From a virus, in IMG/VR virus record IMGVR_UViG_3300046004_000121, positions 1 through 23,305 of that record: a stretch of DNA of 23,305 nt; one strand, given 5' to 3'. Both the position numbers and the translations under genes were made by a program. Below are positions 15,544-23,305 of this stretch, in pieces (within the stretch, counting starts at the first letter, position 1; every line of letters starts with the position of its first letter). The notes below the pieces were generated by a model, which saw nothing but the letters and a program-made list of their open reading frames with translations, had not been told where the DNA came from and did not search any database.

Positions 15544-15559
15544 ACCGAAACCAAACAAT
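15544..15559 (-). other. 3' UTR element complementary to the AACCAAACA leader
   Basis: On the minus strand this part of the 3' UTR of the 271-residue gene reads ATTGTTTGGTTTCGGT. It is complementary over 16 bases to the scaffold gene leader (ACCGAAAACCAAACAAT, 19746-19730) with one extra A bulged, and over 12 perfect bases to the leader of its own gene (16412-16401). It sits between stop codon and terminator. The complementarity is seen; any RNA pairing is inference. Confidence 0.55.
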
Positions 15560-15576
15560 CTATCCTGTTGTCGGAT

Positions 15577-16392
15577 TTACCCCAAACGGGTCTTGATGGC
15601 GCTTAGCTCATCTGGATTGTTTTCTTCTAGGTAATCGGCTAGCTCCTTGACATAATTCTTATTAGGGGACTTCTTGTACTTGTAAATCTCCTTATGAGTT
15701 TCTGCCCACTCAAATACTTGAGCATTTAAATTGTTTAAAATAATACCTTTCTTAATTGCTTCTTTTAATAAAGATTCAACCTCGACAGTAGCGCGCTCAG
15801 CAACCTCTAAGAACTCAGATGGATTCTCCTCTGCGTAGTCTTCTAACAAATTACGAACTTCTTCCATACTTTCTGCGTCAATACCTAAAGCCATCGCAAC
15901 TTCCTTAGCCTTCTTGTCTTCCATCTCAATCGCTAAGTTAACTGCTTTTACGATTAACTTACGAACAGAACGCTCTTGGATTGCTTCCTTCTTAGTATCT
16001 ACGCGGTGAAAATGAACTTCAGCTTCTCCGTTTTTATTTGGATTGCTGTCATTGTAATTACACAACTCTAAGAATTGATAAATTTTCTGATGAACAGCAT
16101 TCTTTCCATCAAGAAATAAATATCCAAAGTTAGATGCGGTAAATACAATGTTTAAAAATACTGGATTCCCATCATTGTCAACTCGCTCAATAGCGCCAAT
16201 AGTAACAAAGTCTTTCTTTCCTTTGTCGTAAATAACGTCTGTAGAAGGGATTTGCAATGCTGATGGCATCAAGAACTTCCCATAATTATCTGGGTCAGGA
16301 CGCACATTATTAACTCGGTAAGTAGCTCTTTCATTTTGAGCTAACTTTCTCTCCATATCTGGAGACAACTGATTGTATTCAGATGCTTTCAT
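15577..16392 (-). CDS. Head-operon protein of unknown function, 271 residues
   Basis: The protein begins MKASEYNQLSPDMERKLAQN. The N-terminal ~110 residues look like mixed strands (YGKFLMPSALQIPSTDVIYD, FVTIGAIERVDNDGNPVFLN), and the rest is helical and acidic (EVRNLLEDYAEENPSEFLEV, KELADYLEENNPDELSAI). There are no membrane segments, cysteine clusters or catalytic motifs I recognise. It follows the capsid gene (if the HNH insert is left out) and ends at a terminator, so a capsid-associated, head-completion or neck role is plausible. Its leader AAACCAAACAAT lies inside the last codons of the HNH gene, 9 bases before the ATG. Function is not claimed. Confidence 0.8.
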   Translation of the reverse strand: MKASEYNQLSPDMERKLAQNERATYRVNNVRPDPDNYGKFLMPSALQIPSTDVIYDKGKKDFVTIGAIERVDNDGNPVFLNIVFTASNFGYLFLDGKNAVHQKIYQFLELCNYNDSNPNKNGEAEVHFHRVDTKKEAIQERSVRKLIVKAVNLAIEMEDKKAKEVAMALGIDAESMEEVRNLLEDYAEENPSEFLEVAERATVEVESLLKEAIKKGIILNNLNAQVFEWAETHKEIYKYKKSPNKNYVKELADYLEENNPDELSAIKTRLG

Positions 16393-16398
16393 TTCTTT

Positions 16399-17175
16399 TT
16401 ATTGTTTGGTTTTATAATTAACTCCGTCAAAAGTAGCACCTTTTTTTAAATTATCCAATGCCCACATAGGTTGTAAATTAGTATAATGATTTGAAGCCAT
16501 TATTTCTTCTTGTGTACTTGCCATAGCTAACGGCTTTATATGGTCTATATGCCATCCATTTATTCCATAATTATCCCACGTCATCCCTTCTGTGAATTGT
16601 TTTTCAATATGGAGTTTTAGCTCTTCAAAAGTGCATCCAACTATTTCTTGAGTTTTTTTGTCTTTACTTCCTAGGATATATCGTAATACCATATTTCTAG
16701 TATTTCTTATTAAGCGATATAAAGGGTCATTCGCTCTACGTTTTTTATCGTATTTCGATTGCCTTGCATTTATTTTGGGTCTATTATTTTTTGTGTATTC
16801 AGACTTTTCTTTTGAAAGTTTTTCTGCATTTTCTTGTCTATACTTCTTTTGCTGATTAAATACTTGTTGTGCATTTTCTATTGCCCATTGTTTTTTATAC
16901 TCCGCTATCTTTGCTTTATTTTCTTCTCTGTATCGTTTATCGTATTCTGCTTTAGATTCTTTGGTTTTTTCTGCGTACGATTTTGCCCGTGCAAGATTTT
17001 CTTCTCTTTTTTTATAATAAGAAGCAAGATTCATTTTTCTTCTTTTTTCTAGATTTTTAAGTCTATCTTCTTTTTGTTTAATATTCGTGCATTTTTTACA
17101 AGACCCCATATTCGGTTTATGGTATTGGTCAATTGTTAATTCTAAATTACAAGTTTTACAGATTTTTTCCCTCAT
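16399..17175 (-). CDS. HNH homing endonuclease, free-standing
   Basis: This 258-residue protein starts MREKICKTCNLELT and has a zinc-binding four-cysteine site (CKTC and CKKC, residues ~6-30). A long highly charged K/E/R/N-rich helical stretch follows (residues ~35-150). The C-terminal catalytic part has GWHIDHIKPLA (the His-Asp-His of the HNH fold) and NHYTNLQPMWALDNLKKGA, the usual phage HNH ending with the Asn and metal-side His. It is an insert-type mobile enzyme, coded in the same direction as the head genes. The gene lies between two copies of the AACCAAACAA leader (17192-17183 and 16411-16402); its last codons (YKTKQ, stop) contain the second copy. It is visibly more AT- and Lys-rich than the capsid gene. 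Confidence 0.9.
   Translation of the reverse strand: MREKICKTCNLELTIDQYHKPNMGSCKKCTNIKQKEDRLKNLEKRRKMNLASYYKKREENLARAKSYAEKTKESKAEYDKRYREENKAKIAEYKKQWAIENAQQVFNQQKKYRQENAEKLSKEKSEYTKNNRPKINARQSKYDKKRRANDPLYRLIRNTRNMVLRYILGSKDKKTQEIVGCTFEELKLHIEKQFTEGMTWDNYGINGWHIDHIKPLAMASTQEEIMASNHYTNLQPMWALDNLKKGATFDGVNYKTKQ
16401..16412 (-). repeat. Second AACCAAACAA leader copy, used by the 271-residue gene
   Basis: Minus-strand AAACCAAACAAT here is read in frame as the last codons of the HNH gene (K-T-K-Q-stop) and, at the same time, is the leader 9 bases upstream of the 271-residue ATG. With flanking As it matches the scaffold leader over 16 bases (AAAACCAAACAATAAA). There is no TAnnTTTG box directly upstream. 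It forms a direct repeat with 17183-17192, about 780 bases away. Confidence 0.7.
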
Positions 17176-17182
17176 ATTATTG

Positions 17183-17225
17183 TTGTTTGGTTACGCAAAT
17201 ATAAGGAACATTTTGTAATATACAA
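17183..17225 (-). promoter_or_regulatory. Promoter and AACCAAACAA leader upstream of the HNH gene
   Basis: On the minus strand TTG (17225-17223), 19 bases, TATATTTG (17203-17196), CGT, then AACCAAACAA (17192-17183). This is the best match in the window to the Bacteroidetes promoter consensus, with both boxes exact. The HNH ATG follows 7 bases after the leader. It lies directly downstream of the capsid gene's terminator, so it probably once drove the 271-residue gene. Confidence 0.75.
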
Positions 17226-17234
17226 TATATTTAT

Positions 17235-17266
17235 AAAAAAAGAGGAGAAATTTCTTCCTCCCCTTT
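17235..17266 (-). terminator. Intrinsic terminator after the capsid gene
   Basis: On the minus strand a purine-rich arm GAGGAAGA, an AATT loop and TCTCCTC form a stem with one bulged A, followed by a run of T (17241-17235 region). It starts about 20 bases after the capsid stop codon. Partial readthrough would be needed for capsid and downstream genes to share a transcript. Confidence 0.7.
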
Positions 17267-17288
17267 TAATAATTGCACTATTCTAAGA

Positions 17289-18620
17289 TTAAATAGAATA
17301 TTTAACGAAGTGCTCGTTCCCTACCGTTTCTAACCCCTCGATACTTGTGTACACGATATCAAGAGTATCTGTGTCACTTGTAGGAGTTGGAGCAAGTCCC
17401 CCGAGCATTTTCTCACGGAAGCGAGAATTTAAGCCTTCTGGCATCTCTAGGTAACGAACCATCATACGGTCTACTTGACCACCACCTTGCTCAACCTTAA
17501 TCTTTCCAGCAGGAACTAAGTACGCCTCTTTTGTGAAAGTAGTTGTACCACCTACTGAAGTTACTTGTGGGTGAGATAAAGCGTTAAGACGCTTCTTGTG
17601 GAAAGTACGTCCAAATGCAGCTAAAGATTGAACACCTAAAGCGATAGCAACGTCTTTCTTACCACCGTAAGAAGCATAGTTTACTGCACCATTGATGAAT
17701 TGAGTAGCACCAGTGATTTGAGAATCAAAAGCGTTATCAAAGTCAGCACCAGCCCATAATTGGTATTCTGAAGGGCAACGGTTAGCATCCATCAAACGAG
17801 ATAATGCAGCGATATCAGACAATAACAAAGTGCCACCAGTTGCAACTGAAGATGAAATACCACCAGCATTAACGATAGTGTCACGCAAACCGCGAGTTGT
17901 ATTGATAGCGTTACCAGAAGCATCAGTTAATCCAGCTGACTCACGTCCAAATAATACTGAATAAAGGATGTCCATACGGTGCTTCAAATACGCATCGTGC
18001 TGCTGCTTCAAGAAGTAGTAAGGCTTACCTTTGAATTCAACTTCGATTTTAGAACCGTAAGCGATATCAGTAATAGAAGTCTTAGTCTTGAAGATTTGCA
18101 ATTTGTTAGAACGCTTAATCAAATCAGACTTACGCATTTGGTTAGAACCAGTTCCTTCCGCGTATGCGTTAGACATAAATGACAACTTAGAACCTGTTGT
18201 AGCAGCAGGGATAGCATCAGCTGAGTTAACTGGCTTAACAGTGATAACGAAGTCAGTAGCTGAAGAAACAGCAGATACATAACCTACAACACCGTTAGCA
18301 AACAAGATTAACTCACCAACTACTGGCTTAACAGAAGTAGCGCCAACACAAGTGATATCTACAGATGCACCAGCAGAACCAGCAGAAGTGCCAGGAGTCT
18401 TAACTGTAGCAGTAGCATACAAGAAGTTGTTTTGTACTGTAAAATACTCAGTTTGAGCAGTAGCCTTAGCCTTACCTGTCCAATCTAAGATGTCCAACAT
18501 AGACGCTTCCTCATCATAGATGTCAAGAACGTCCTTTAAAATTTCACGTTGCTCTAACGTGTTTGTAAACGATACCGTCGATAAAAACGTACGGTCGATA
18601 TTACCTGCTGCAATAGCCAT
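17289..18620 (-). CDS. Major capsid protein
   Basis: The 443-residue protein begins MAIAAGNIDRTFLSTVSFTN, followed by a helix (LEQREILKDVLDIYDEEA), strand-rich middle (VVGELILFANGVVGYV) and a long helix-like segment with GKPYYFLKQQHDAYLKHRMD. The C-terminal half has RCPSEYQLWAGADFDNAF, KIKVEQGGGQVDRMMVRYLEM and a final strand. The size, fold order and position after portal and scaffold fit an HK97-type capsid subunit; the start resembles the SU10-type (DUF5309) group, but I am not certain. Codon use is cleaner (repeated use of a few codons) than in neighbours, as expected for the most expressed gene. No cleavage signature for a prohead protease is obvious. It follows the scaffold gene by 27 bases without an AACCAAACA leader. 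Confidence 0.82.
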   Translation of the reverse strand: MAIAAGNIDRTFLSTVSFTNTLEQREILKDVLDIYDEEASMLDILDWTGKAKATAQTEYFTVQNNFLYATATVKTPGTSAGSAGASVDITCVGATSVKPVVGELILFANGVVGYVSAVSSATDFVITVKPVNSADAIPAATTGSKLSFMSNAYAEGTGSNQMRKSDLIKRSNKLQIFKTKTSITDIAYGSKIEVEFKGKPYYFLKQQHDAYLKHRMDILYSVLFGRESAGLTDASGNAINTTRGLRDTIVNAGGISSSVATGGTLLLSDIAALSRLMDANRCPSEYQLWAGADFDNAFDSQITGATQFINGAVNYASYGGKKDVAIALGVQSLAAFGRTFHKKRLNALSHPQVTSVGGTTTFTKEAYLVPAGKIKVEQGGGQVDRMMVRYLEMPEGLNSRFREKMLGGLAPTPTSDTDTLDIVYTSIEGLETVGNEHFVKYSI

Positions 18621-18647
18621 TTTTAATAAAATTTAAACTGTTAATAA

Positions 18648-19727
18648 TTATTTTCTAACAGTCATTCCCTTTAAGAAATCTACAGGGTTATCAAATGGAT
18701 TACTATAATCGCTGTTTTCAATAACCTCTTTTGAGTTCGTCGGTGGAGTGACATTTTTTAATTCTGACTCCATCGCTTTACGACCCAAAGACTTTCCGTG
18801 CTTAATGAGTTCACTTATAAATTGAGTTGGGTTCTCTGCGAACGCAACTACCTTAGTCCATTTATCCCAATCCACATTTCCATCTTTAGCAAAAGTCGAT
18901 AGAAATTTACTTGAATCTATGGCGTAATCAACAATCTTGCTAGTATCAGCTACTTGGTAGTTAATTCCTTCCCCGTTAGCTTCCAACTTGATTAAGTTGT
19001 CTTTAACCACATTACTAATCCCAGATTGAACAGTTGCTCTAGCTTGCGCTTGTTGAGCTTCTATCTCCTCCTGAGAAAATTGTTGTACTTGCTCCTGAGC
19101 CGCAGGCTGAATTGACTGGATGAACTTTTGTTGTTCTTCCTTGAGGTTTCTTCTTAGCTTATTAGCATCTCGCATTAACAAAGCTTTTCCAACCTCGGCG
19201 TCGTCTTCATCATACGCATCAAGATTATATTTTTCAAGTTCTTTTTCAAATAGTTTTGTGCGCGCTCTTTCACTTAAATCACTATTCTGTTTGTCAAACT
19301 CAGCTTTAACTAAGTCTAAGTCAGACACAGAATCATAATCTACAGTAGCCGCTTCCAAATAAGGCTGTAGTGTACCATACGTCTCGTAGTATTCTACCGC
19401 TTTCTTTATGAAATCGTCCTTGAATTTATATTCAGATGGCTCAGTAGGCGCTTCTTGGTTTGTGTCTTCTTGTGTTCCCGCCTCTGGGGTAACGCTAGAT
19501 TCTTCATCTCCAGCTTCTACTGAACCTTCTGTAATATTTTCTTCTTCTATTTGAGCCTCCTCGTTTGAAGACTCATTCGCAACAGAATCATCATTTCCTT
19601 CAGTTTCAGTCTCAGCATCTTCGCTAACAACTTGTTCTGAAGCGGGGGTAATGTCCCTAACTGTTGATTCTCGCGTTTCCTCATTATTGGGCAATAATTC
19701 GTCCAAATTAATTACGTTCTCTTCCAT
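18648..19727 (-). CDS. Acidic scaffold-like protein
   Basis: The 359-residue product has a very acidic, disordered N-terminal third (MEENVINLDELLPNNEETRE onward, rich in E, D, S, T), then a helical part with heptad-like Q/E/K repeats (RRNLKEEQQKFIQSIQ, QFSQEEIEAQQAQARATV), and a C-terminal basic tail ending KGMTVRK. Acidic front, coiled-coil middle and basic capsid-binding tail are the usual layout of phage scaffold proteins, which guide procapsid assembly. Position between portal and major capsid supports it. It has its own -7 box and AACCAAACAAT leader 4 bases before the ATG. No protease motif is seen, so a fused maturation protease is unlikely. Confidence 0.78.
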   Translation of the reverse strand: MEENVINLDELLPNNEETRESTVRDITPASEQVVSEDAETETEGNDDSVANESSNEEAQIEEENITEGSVEAGDEESSVTPEAGTQEDTNQEAPTEPSEYKFKDDFIKKAVEYYETYGTLQPYLEAATVDYDSVSDLDLVKAEFDKQNSDLSERARTKLFEKELEKYNLDAYDEDDAEVGKALLMRDANKLRRNLKEEQQKFIQSIQPAAQEQVQQFSQEEIEAQQAQARATVQSGISNVVKDNLIKLEANGEGINYQVADTSKIVDYAIDSSKFLSTFAKDGNVDWDKWTKVVAFAENPTQFISELIKHGKSLGRKAMESELKNVTPPTNSKEVIENSDYSNPFDNPVDFLKGMTVRK

Positions 19728-19729
19728 TT

Positions 19730-19755
19730 ATTGTTTGGTTTTCGGTACAAATGTA
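19730..19755 (-). promoter_or_regulatory. -7 box and leader of the scaffold gene
   Basis: Minus-strand TACATTTG (19755-19748) matches TAnnTTTG. The leader ACCGAAAACCAAACAAT (19746-19730) follows, ending 3 bases before the ATG. The -7 box lies just after the portal stop codon (19762-19760). No TTG at -33 is seen. This leader is the one most complementary to the element at 15544-15559. Confidence 0.55.
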
Positions 19756-19759
19756 TAAA

Positions 19760-22057
19760 TTACTTCTCGGTATTTCCTAAATCTTTTTCACCCTTTTTTA
19801 TTTGGGCGATGTATTCTCTACTATTTGCCTCAATCTTACTCATATTAATTTTGCCCTCAACCTTCATCGCTTCAATCTGAGCTAGTTGCTGCATCTTAGC
19901 CAATTCAACCTGCAATTCCAATTCTTTTTCCTTCTGAATTACAGCCATTTTAGCTTGCATTTCAACTTGTAAAGTTTGTTGCTTAGCAGCCTCCGCAGCC
20001 TGAGCAGATTGCATTTGAATCTGTCCGTTCATCTGCTGTTGCTCCATAGCACGTTTCTGTTGGTCATCTAAGTTTTTCTTAATCTTGTCGCCCAACAATA
20101 CTTCAGCGTATTTAAGGTTCTCAAGATTGTCAATCATCATTGCGTCAGCCAATGTAATCTGATTAGATTGAATTGCTTGCTCAATTCGGCGAGCTAATTT
20201 TTCTTTCTCAAATTCTGTTGGCTTTTGTCTAACCATCAATCCACATTCGTGAGCAGATACGTTCGGGTCTAACTTAAAGAACTGAACTGTCTCGCTGCCT
20301 AGTGCACGAACATATCCTGAGATAGAGCCATTTAATGCAGAATCTTGGATACGCAATGTTAAGTCATAGCATAAACGCTCAAGCAAATCTCTTTCAGCGC
20401 GCTTAACAAAGTCTAGCGAATTATTAGTAGATTCAGACGCGTACTTTGCAACACCATTTAATGTACGTGGGTCTGGAGTAGAACCATCGGTAATCTCATT
20501 AAACCCTAGTATATCCCTAAGTAATTCAATATTTTGTTTAATAATATTAAAATACTGAACAGCTTCATTTCCAATACCATTTTCAAGCTCTTCAATTGGC
20601 TTGTAATTACTTGCTTGCCCTTCATCATTAAGTCTTCTATAAACAAGAGTACCAGTTTGATTGTATAAGTCTAATATTTCTGACGGCTTTAATGCACGAC
20701 CTGCTTTTCCTAAAGGCACTCCTTCTAACGAGCCAATCTCAATCATTATACCACGTGGCTTAGCACGTAACATAACATTCTGTAATTTGTAGTAGGCTAA
20801 CTGTATCTGGTCGGCGACACTCTTCATCTGGTCTCCCATCGAATAAGTTGACATCTGATACATATTAGGTGCCGAGATATGGTAGCTTAACGAAGTCTCT
20901 GTTAGAGAAGACTTGGCGCGCTTCATATTTGTAGCTAAGCCGCAATCAAAAAAGAACTCAGAACCTACTACCCACTTGCCTTTATAAACAACTTTGTAAT
21001 CTGTCTTTGAGTATGTTTTATCTTTTCTTGAGTTTTTAATTTTACTTGCACGACCAACAACTTTGTTTCCTTTTGAGTTAACTCGCTCCTCAAGAATCAT
21101 ACTATTGTATGAGTAGAATTCTAGGTCTAATACCTTTATTCTAAAGCCGTCATAAATACCATTGTAATTGCTATTTAAGTCGCGCAACGTAGAAGTATTG
21201 TTGTATTTGTTTGAATACTTCTCTGCAATGATTTGATACTGCTCCTCAGTTAACTTATCCCCAGCCATTTGCTTTAAGTCGGAGATTGTCATCTCAATAA
21301 CTTCTCCAATGTACTGAACGTCTTTAAAGTTCGGGTCAGTCGTATATGACATAATCATATTCATTGGATTGACACGGCGAATCTTAATGTTATTTTGTGA
21401 GTCAAAGTATTCCTTGTAACCACCTATTCCCCAATCGTATAAATCTTCAATTACCTTTGCGCGCTCATTTTCAAACTTATTTAGATTCATTATAAGCTGT
21501 AAAGCTTGCTCCATTTCGATTGCCATTCTGTGCTTGTATGAATAATTCATATACATATCAAGTTCCTTCATATCCTCTACAGGAGCCTCTGGCGATGGAA
21601 TTAATTCTGGGTCAAGTCCCTGCTTCTCGTATTCTTTTTTAAGAATAAGTTTTGCAGCGTTGTCAGCGTAAAAAGATTTCTTGTCGTCCTGAGCTATTGG
21701 GTCAATAGCGTCTATTGAAATATTGTAGTCGGTCTTAAATAAAGTAGCAAGTGCTATACGGCGGAACTTAGGGATAATTGGTAAGATGTCCCAGTTGATA
21801 TTAATCCAAGACTGGTCTTCGTTGGCAACGTCACGCGGCTGTAACAATTTCTTGTATCTGCTAACAGATTGTTTTCCATACATATACAACTTAATCTCGT
21901 GATACTTATCTCGACCATTGTACATTTGGTTAGGATAGTAAGCAGAGAAATCCATCCAAGCTGCTTTTAAGTATTGTGCTATCCATTTTTCATCCTTCGC
22001 TGCCGCATCAATAGTGTGCGAAGGAAAATTGTTAGTCGTGTTTGCGTTTTCTGCCAT
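19760..22057 (-). CDS. Portal protein
   Basis: This 765-residue protein carries the portal layout: an N-terminal wing part (WININWDILPIIPKFRRIAL, LATLFKTDYNISIDAIDP), a long middle with DWGIGGYKEYFD and MNMIMSYTTDP, a crown-type helical part (ADQIQLAYYKLQNVMLRAKP, RDILGFNEITDG) and a C-terminal helix of about 110 residues rich in Q, M, A, K and E (coiled coil). It forms the ring at one capsid corner where DNA is packed and the tail attaches. Large portals of this kind are typical of crAss-like and related Bacteroidetes phages. The ATG lies 4 bases after the terminase stop codon; the two genes are clearly one unit. Confidence 0.85.
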   Translation of the reverse strand: MAENANTTNNFPSHTIDAAAKDEKWIAQYLKAAWMDFSAYYPNQMYNGRDKYHEIKLYMYGKQSVSRYKKLLQPRDVANEDQSWININWDILPIIPKFRRIALATLFKTDYNISIDAIDPIAQDDKKSFYADNAAKLILKKEYEKQGLDPELIPSPEAPVEDMKELDMYMNYSYKHRMAIEMEQALQLIMNLNKFENERAKVIEDLYDWGIGGYKEYFDSQNNIKIRRVNPMNMIMSYTTDPNFKDVQYIGEVIEMTISDLKQMAGDKLTEEQYQIIAEKYSNKYNNTSTLRDLNSNYNGIYDGFRIKVLDLEFYSYNSMILEERVNSKGNKVVGRASKIKNSRKDKTYSKTDYKVVYKGKWVVGSEFFFDCGLATNMKRAKSSLTETSLSYHISAPNMYQMSTYSMGDQMKSVADQIQLAYYKLQNVMLRAKPRGIMIEIGSLEGVPLGKAGRALKPSEILDLYNQTGTLVYRRLNDEGQASNYKPIEELENGIGNEAVQYFNIIKQNIELLRDILGFNEITDGSTPDPRTLNGVAKYASESTNNSLDFVKRAERDLLERLCYDLTLRIQDSALNGSISGYVRALGSETVQFFKLDPNVSAHECGLMVRQKPTEFEKEKLARRIEQAIQSNQITLADAMMIDNLENLKYAEVLLGDKIKKNLDDQQKRAMEQQQMNGQIQMQSAQAAEAAKQQTLQVEMQAKMAVIQKEKELELQVELAKMQQLAQIEAMKVEGKINMSKIEANSREYIAQIKKGEKDLGNTEK

Positions 22058-22061
22058 AATC

Positions 22062-23305
22062 TTACAGGAATATCTCCTTTACGTCGTATAACTTTTTTGT
22101 TACTTCTTGTTTTTGAGCAAATCGAGAACCATTGGCTAACATTAATGTGTAGCCACTCGCCATTGTCGCATCAAATTTAGTGGTTTTATTTATATCAAAC
22201 TTCAACCAATCCAATAAAAGATTTTTGAATCTTACTTTTGCTACATTTTCCTCTACGTAAGTCTCGATTAATTCAGCTATTTGTTGGTGCGTTTTTACTG
22301 TGGCAGATACACCAAACTTAGCTCCGTTCTTAAACAAGAACCGCTCGTAACCTCTGTGCTCAAAGTATTTAATTAAGCCAACCTTGTTATCCTCTGGAAG
22401 TATTGTACATCCAAAGAAGTGGCACAACTTAATCATATCCTCGTAAAATATTTCCGCTTTATCTGGGCGGTTAAGGTATTCGACAACAAACGTCTCACTT
22501 AGTTCGTGGATAGCATCAAATGTTTTATAAACGTATGCTGCACCATCAGAGCGTTCTTTTGATGTTGTAATGTTGTGGTCAAACGGGTCACATCCAATAA
22601 CAAACTTAGTGGCTTCTATTGGAGCTTTTCTTGTTCCAAACTCTCTTACCTGATTGTAGTAGTTTGAGTCTGTTGGATTTACGCTGGCGTGTACTAAGAA
22701 CTTTCCGTTAGAAGTTTTCTTGAAGACAACTTTACTGTCTCGCACACTACCTTCCCACATAAATTCGCCGCGAATATACAATTCTTTTTCGTCCATCCAA
22801 GAGATTGACTCTACTTGGCGGTTTAACTTCATCGCATCAAATAGACAAGATTCAGCTTCAGAAAAGAATGCCTCCTCAATTGTAAATGGGTTCTTACGGA
22901 TATATGAAGCTAAAGCACGTGGGTCGCTTTCGAGTCCATTACGAGCATTCATAAAATATTCCTTACCCTTCACCTCATCAGGGAATCCATACCTATCGTA
23001 GAATAAAGTTTTGTAGGCAGGCATAAAGTATTGATACAATCCTGATTGCGTTCTTCCGTTGGCATCTCTTTCGTTTATGTCAGACGCATTCCATAACTTT
23101 TGAAAGGCTTGACCTCCATCCTCCATCTCCTCGACAGTTGTTGTGTAGAGAGCCTTGCCGATAATGCGTTCTTCTTCAAACAAACAGAACTGAACGACTT
23201 GATGTCTATCGTAAACGTCAACGCCCTTTGTCTTTCCTGCCTCGTCTCCTAGGTACCTGTGAAGCTTCATACCGTCATACGCAAACTTGTCGGCAGATTT
23301 AAATC
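22062..23305 (-). CDS. Large terminase subunit (partial, 5' end beyond the right edge)
   Basis: The frame is open to the window edge; the first in-frame Met at 23270 is internal. The visible part, about 413 codons, starts in the ATPase domain with RYLGDEAGKT (Walker B-type acidic pair DE) and TTTVEEME (coupling motif). The nuclease domain has the RNase H-like acids: VIGCDPFDH, LPEDNKVGLIKYF and KFDATMASGYTLML. So this is the packaging motor's ATPase end and all of its headful-cutting nuclease. The Walker A motif must lie beyond the edge. Resemblance to crAss-like terminases is by eye. The portal follows 4 bases after the stop. Confidence 0.88.
   Translation of the reverse strand, partial: FKSADKFAYDGMKLHRYLGDEAGKTKGVDVYDRHQVVQFCLFEEERIIGKALYTTTVEEMEDGGQAFQKLWNASDINERDANGRTQSGLYQYFMPAYKTLFYDRYGFPDEVKGKEYFMNARNGLESDPRALASYIRKNPFTIEEAFFSEAESCLFDAMKLNRQVESISWMDEKELYIRGEFMWEGSVRDSKVVFKKTSNGKFLVHASVNPTDSNYYNQVREFGTRKAPIEATKFVIGCDPFDHNITTSKERSDGAAYVYKTFDAIHELSETFVVEYLNRPDKAEIFYEDMIKLCHFFGCTILPEDNKVGLIKYFEHRGYERFLFKNGAKFGVSATVKTHQQIAELIETYVEENVAKVRFKNLLLDWLKFDINKTTKFDATMASGYTLMLANGSRFAQKQEVTKKLYDVKEIFL

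Noticed and set aside
15544-15559. AACCAAACAAT on the plus strand as the leader of a plus-strand gene
   Set aside because: No TAnnTTTG box precedes it on the plus strand and no coding frame follows it; it is better seen as the antisense 3' UTR element.
1-23305. tRNA or rRNA genes
   Set aside because: No cloverleaf-like sequence or rRNA motif was seen, and nearly all of the window is coding.

Overview
The window looks like part of an AT-rich, double-stranded DNA tailed-phage (or prophage) genome that infects a Bacteroidetes, probably a flavobacterium-like host. Every supported gene is on the minus strand, so transcription runs from the right end of the window to the left. Host inference rests on four things seen in the sequence: upstream boxes of the Bacteroidetes type (TAnnTTTG, in one case with TTG 19 bases upstream), start codons without Shine-Dalgarno sequences, a structural protein carrying a region like the T9SS type B (gliding-motility, CHU_C) sorting domain, and DUF5977-like repeats.

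Head module (23305 down to 15577): a large terminase subunit cut by the window edge, a 765-residue portal, an acidic scaffold-like protein, the major capsid protein, a free-standing HNH endonuclease that looks inserted, and a 271-residue protein of unknown function. Intrinsic terminators follow the capsid gene and the 271-residue gene. Terminase and portal resemble those of crAss-like and related Bacteroidetes phages, but this was judged by eye.

Host-recognition module (15481 down to 1903): a new promoter box starts a run of fibre and adhesin genes. They are a 1860-residue repeat-rich fibre ending in a DUF1566 / C-type-lectin-like domain, three fibres with C-terminal S74 intramolecular chaperone domains (439, 383 and 755 residues), a GIY-YIG endonuclease between two of them, a small DUF7936-like protein, the T9SS-like protein and a cysteine-rich DUF5977-like protein. 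No tail tube, tape measure, sheath or neck gene is visible, so the rest of the tail must be encoded elsewhere.

Accessory and lysis module (1912 down to 1): an 87-residue zinc-binding-type protein and a 146-residue protein, each with its own promoter-like box, then a tightly overlapping lysis cassette. The cassette has a 44-residue one-helix protein, two small proteins with two predicted helices each (holin candidates), an M15 peptidase endolysin and the start of a lipoprotein that fits an outer-membrane spanin.

The least explained signal is RNA-level. A leader AACCAAACA lies just upstream of five start codons, usually just after a TAnnTTTG box. Its near-perfect complement lies between the stop codon and the terminator of the 271-residue gene. 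The HNH gene is bounded by two copies of the leader, and its last codons rebuild the leader for the gene behind it. There is no stretch over 300 bases without a gene.
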